Of a stretch of 64,000 bases of DNA, positions 61,077 through 64,000 are shown one piece after another (position 1 is the first letter of the stretch; each line of letters opens with the position of its first letter). The DNA lies in contig CAKPQG010000005.1 in assembly GCA_934178345.1 (NCBI GenBank), forward strand, positions 59,664-123,663, in the 5' to 3' direction. A model generated the notes under the pieces. The model saw nothing but the letters and a program-made list of their open reading frames with translations, searched no databases and had not been told where the DNA came from. The DNA comes from an uncultured Dialister sp. Lineage in GTDB: Bacteria; Bacillota; Negativicutes; Veillonellales; Dialisteraceae. The translations under genes were made by a program, and so were the position numbers.

Positions 61077-61113
61077 TAAGGAAACACTGATCGAATAGCC
61101 GAATCTGATTTAG
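61077..61113. repeat. Family A fragment at the TonB-receptor stop
   Basis: TTAAGGAAACACTGATCGAA and GCCGAATCTGATTTA form the left end of a family A element. The TAA stop of the receptor gene (61110-61112) lies in its last bases. Confidence 0.65.
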
Positions 61114-63281
61114 AAATCAAAGGAAGCAGACAAGATGAAAGATCTTGGCGAGGAAAGAAGAAGTTTATTGCCCTGACCTGGCTGAAGTGCCCAATAGCTG
61201 CGGTTGAATACATTGTAACAGCCGGCGGACAGAGTCACAGGCACATCCCCCCAGCTGGTTTTGTATTTTGCAAAGAGATCCACTACAGTAGAGGACGGTA
61301 CTTCCAATTCTGTTTTGTTGGTTCTATTAATAATGCCTCTGCCCACATAGTTCATGCGGCCCGAAATACTCCAGTCAGCATTGGGCATATATTCCATTCC
61401 CAATACAGCACTCCATTTCGCAGAACTATCCGTATGGCAGCCATCATAAGTACCACCTTCTACTTTAGCATTCAGATATTCAAAGCCACCAAAGACATTC
61501 CATTTTTTAGCGATACGTCCTGTCATATTGAAATCAATGCCTTTGTAATGATTCTTGCCATCCAGCAGGTAGAAAGGTTTCTTGAAGCCCGGCTTTTTCA
61601 CATCCAGATACTGCGGCTGTGTTGTATCAAAATAGGAAATCGCAGCATACATTTTATCCCATTTGTATTTCACGCCAACTTCCTTCTGTGTCACTTTCAC
61701 AGCATCCAGGATTTCGCCATTATTCTCATACTTTGGCTGGAAAACCGGTACGCCTCTCGTTGTAGATTTGGCATAGGCACCATAGAAAGACAGATTTTCA
61801 TTTGGCTGATAAGAAACACCGAAAGTCGGGGAGAACTGGTCATCCTTGATTTTATTCTCCGCTTTCTTTCCTCTGTAATTCCCATGACGACGAGTGCCGG
61901 CCGCTAAAATGGACCATTTCCCTACTTTCATGGTATCCATGAAATTCAAGCTGGTATCCATTTCCTGATACATGAACATTTTGCCCAGACTATAAGCATT
62001 ATCAAAATCATAAATGGATGGAGAAAAATGAATACCGGAGTAAATATTCCCGGATACATGTTCATTGGGCTGATCGATATGGGTATTGTTGTTATACATA
62101 ATACGATGAGAACGATCCACAGAGAATACCAGGTTATGTTCTACAGAACCCGTATGGACCTTCCATTTCAAGCCAGCCTGCGCATATTTGTTTTTCAAGA
62201 GGAAATACTGGGACCAGATCTGTGTATCCTTGATATCTCCCATATCGTCAATCGTAATTTGGCTGGAATAAATCATACGACGATTGGTCATATCGTTCAT
62301 CCCTGCATTGAGGAACCAGCTCAAATTGTCATTTATTTTCTGCTCGTGATTCAGGGTCGTCTGCCAGCCATACCAGTCACTGTACATGGCATTGGGATCA
62401 TCATAGCTCTTGCTGGCATCGGGAGCTTTGGGAAGCCAGCGAGCATCGCGGAGAATAGCAATGCGCCGTTCTGTGCCAGTCAATCGTTCATCCACATAGC
62501 CCGCATAGAAATTGGTTTTGCTTTTTTCTGTTTCGTGAGAAACATCTACAGAGATATTATTCTTCTCTCTTCTGGCTCCGGAAATAGACATGCCGCCTTT
62601 GTCATGCATACCATACACGCGAACGCCCCAAGAACCGTCACTGCCCAGTTTGGCACGGCTGATATCGAACTGTTCTCCCCAATCACCATAGCCACTGTTA
62701 GACAGGGTCACACGATTGAAATCTACTTCACCAGCCCGTTTGGTGTAGAGGTACACAGAACCCGGCTGCCCACCATCAGGTCCATTATACGATTGCACAG
62801 AGCCAGAGAGAGTCGCTGCAGGTCCTACCAGTACATCCGCCCGATCAATGGTATTGGTAACTGGTCCAATGCACATGATGTAGAAACCAGGAATATTATT
62901 CAAATACATGGCAGAACCATTCGCAAGCATGCCACGCATGGAAAAATCCGTCTTGATCAGAGAAGTCCCTGTGCGAATGGAGGGTACATTGGTGAGTACC
63001 TGCCCGATTTGTCCGGTAGGTGCAGCCATCATTTCGATGGATTTCGATGAAATACTCTGAGCCGTATAGGGCACTGTCATAATGTCCTGCTCCCCTGTCA
63101 ATCCGAAAGAGATTTCTTCTCTTTCAAAACCACCAGGCAATACTTTCGCTTCCACTTGATCTTTCTCTGCTGTGACAATGACTTCGTCCAATGTATTGCT
63201 GAATGCGGCTTGTCCACTGACCCCCCCAGTCAATGCCAATACAGCCGTCAATGCCATAACCAATTTTCTTTTCCCTGTCAT
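61110..63281 (-). CDS. TonB-dependent outer-membrane receptor (siderophore type)
   Basis: A 723-residue outer-membrane receptor for energy-dependent uptake of a chelate. A signal peptide (MTGKRKLVMALTAVLAL) is followed by a TonB-box-like LDEVIVTAEKD, a plug with VPYTAQSISSK, LTNVPSIRTGTS, DFSMRGMLANG and RADVLVGPAATLSGS, and a 22-strand-type barrel. The last residues SFILSASFDF end in Phe, the signal for barrel assembly. GGGAGGAGTCTAGG precedes ATG 63281. The ligand is unknown; the siderophore-receptor subclass is my best reading, with cobalamin or haem possible. A perfect palindrome lies upstream. Convergent to ilvB. Confidence 0.93.
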   Translation of the reverse strand: MTGKRKLVMALTAVLALTGGVSGQAAFSNTLDEVIVTAEKDQVEAKVLPGGFEREEISFGLTGEQDIMTVPYTAQSISSKSIEMMAAPTGQIGQVLTNVPSIRTGTSLIKTDFSMRGMLANGSAMYLNNIPGFYIMCIGPVTNTIDRADVLVGPAATLSGSVQSYNGPDGGQPGSVYLYTKRAGEVDFNRVTLSNSGYGDWGEQFDISRAKLGSDGSWGVRVYGMHDKGGMSISGARREKNNISVDVSHETEKSKTNFYAGYVDERLTGTERRIAILRDARWLPKAPDASKSYDDPNAMYSDWYGWQTTLNHEQKINDNLSWFLNAGMNDMTNRRMIYSSQITIDDMGDIKDTQIWSQYFLLKNKYAQAGLKWKVHTGSVEHNLVFSVDRSHRIMYNNNTHIDQPNEHVSGNIYSGIHFSPSIYDFDNAYSLGKMFMYQEMDTSLNFMDTMKVGKWSILAAGTRRHGNYRGKKAENKIKDDQFSPTFGVSYQPNENLSFYGAYAKSTTRGVPVFQPKYENNGEILDAVKVTQKEVGVKYKWDKMYAAISYFDTTQPQYLDVKKPGFKKPFYLLDGKNHYKGIDFNMTGRIAKKWNVFGGFEYLNAKVEGGTYDGCHTDSSAKWSAVLGMEYMPNADWSISGRMNYVGRGIINRTNKTELEVPSSTVVDLFAKYKTSWGDVPVTLSAGCYNVFNRSYWALQPGQGNKLLLSSPRSFILSASFDF

Positions 63282-63362
63282 CCTAGACTCCTCCCAGATA
63301 ATTAACAGAATATTTGAAACAAAAAGCATTTCACTAAGTATAATGTACTATTTCATTGACAA

Positions 63363-63407
63363 TTTTACAAATTTGAATTATTGAATGAATGATTCAAATT
63401 TGTAAAA
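63363..63407. promoter_or_regulatory. Palindrome upstream of the TonB receptor promoter
   Basis: TTTTACAAATTTGAAT (63363-63378) is perfectly inverted as ATTCAAATTTGTAAAA (63392-63407) with a 13-base spacer. It begins beside a TTGTCA (63362-63357) that could serve as a -35 box. It does not match the usual Fur box. A repressor or activator site is likely. Confidence 0.65.
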
Positions 63408-63507
63408 GTATTATTTCACTACAGGACATCGCCCGACTTTATTATAGTTTACGAATAGAAACAGAATAACCGTGCTCATAACGGATCTTCTGATTTGCTG
63501 ACCTATC

Positions 63508-63560
63508 AAAAAGTGGCTGTGAAAAAATGAGGATTCATTTCTTCACAGCCACTTTTTTCT
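63508..63560. terminator. Bidirectional hairpin terminator
   Basis: AAAAGTGGCTGTGAA and TTCACAGCCACTTTT pair perfectly over 15 bases, with T or A runs outside. It probably ends a gene lying beyond the right edge on the minus strand, or shields the receptor promoter. Confidence 0.8.
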
Positions 63561-63569
63561 TTGCTTTCA

Positions 63570-64000
63570 TTTGGTTCAAGGTTCAGGGTTCAGGGTTCAG
63601 GTGGCGGCTTCGCCGCCTTTTTTAGAAGATGGTATCCTCGTATCGCAGCCTTCCCCTCTAGGGAATGCTCTTAAGTTAAGGAAATCGTTAGCTACGTAAC
63701 GTCTTGCTTCCCCCTTCGGGGGAAGTGCCGAAGGCAATAGGGGCATGCCAGCGGTATAGCGTGCTATGTTGAATAGTCCGATGCTATCGATATTCCAACA
63801 CTTTCATGCAATACCGCTACGTAGCCCCCTCAGCCCTTCGGGCAGCTCCCCCGATGGGGAGCCAAGAACGTTCTTCCGCTTAACTTAATAGCCTTCCCCT
63901 CGAGGGGAAGGTGCCCGAAAGGGGCGGATAGGGTGACTATGGCATGAAAGACAGCTGGGATAAGGTTTCCCGGTCACTCCTATGAGAGCTGCAAGTCCCC
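63570..64000. repeat. Repeat-rich spacer at the right edge
   Basis: GGTTCAGGGTTCAGGGTTCA repeats come first. GGCGGC TTC GCCGCC TTTTTT (63603-63623), a plus-strand terminator-like hairpin, and CTTCCCCCTTCGGGGGAAG follow. Further along are ACGTAGCCCCCTCAGCCCTT and CCTTCCCCTCGAGGGGAAGG. No coding region is supported. Confidence 0.6.

Overview
The window looks like a chromosomal segment of a Negativicutes bacterium, a Firmicute with an outer membrane. I favour the Dialister/Allisonella/Megasphaera side of the Veillonellales by general protein resemblance; no marker gene settles it. The evidence is a TonB-dependent outer-membrane receptor ending in a membrane-barrel phenylalanine alongside typical Firmicute blocks (alaS-ireB-ruvX-DUF1292, FakA/FakB, mutS2, rbgA, gap-pgk-tpiA). 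No rRNA, tRNA or CRISPR array was seen.

Layout. Positions 1-3300 are a decayed phage/conjugative-element patch: two copies of a MuF-C-like domain, an LPD3-like domain and a frameshifted ISLre2-type transposase remnant. From 3.8 to 52.3 kb nearly all genes are on the minus strand: a secreted protein, leuS, ahpC with an AhpF-like reductase, a TIM-barrel protein, a small secreted protein behind a cobalamin riboswitch, fakB-fakA, xpt-NCS2 permease, U32 peptidase-mutS2, a PduO-type cobalamin adenosyltransferase, alaS-ireB-ruvX-DUF1292, a FecCD/FhuC-type metal-chelate ABC transporter, pcrA, a metallophosphoesterase lipoprotein, sirC-hemA-hemC-cobA/hemD-hemB-hemL, csoR, rnhB, rbgA, tmk, glmU, prs-pth, eno and gap-pgk-tpiA. 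From 52.9 kb the strand is mixed: fabK, a biotin-dependent-type carboxyltransferase subunit, a LysR gene divergent from alsD, ilvN-ilvB, and a TonB-dependent receptor.

How it fits together. One theme is tetrapyrrole and corrinoid supply: the sirC-hem operon makes uroporphyrinogen III and precorrin-2, PduO adenosylates cobalamin, and the ABC transporter and TonB receptor could import iron chelates, haem or corrinoid. A cobalamin riboswitch with its own terminator controls an undescribed secreted protein. A second theme is fermentative carbon flow: lower glycolysis, a carboxyltransferase subunit and an acetolactate/acetoin module.

The most unusual feature is the intergenic DNA. A 167-bp palindromic element (family A) occurs in at least six near full-length copies plus many fragments. 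Its arms change together between copies so pairing is preserved, and its ends repeatedly sit on stop codons. Two further repeat types, GTGACT-type microrepeats and a mosaic with GCGGCGC/GAACC motifs, fill most other gaps. Many genes have clear sigma-70-type promoters with 17-bp spacers, and several start at GTG or TTG, judged by Shine-Dalgarno position.
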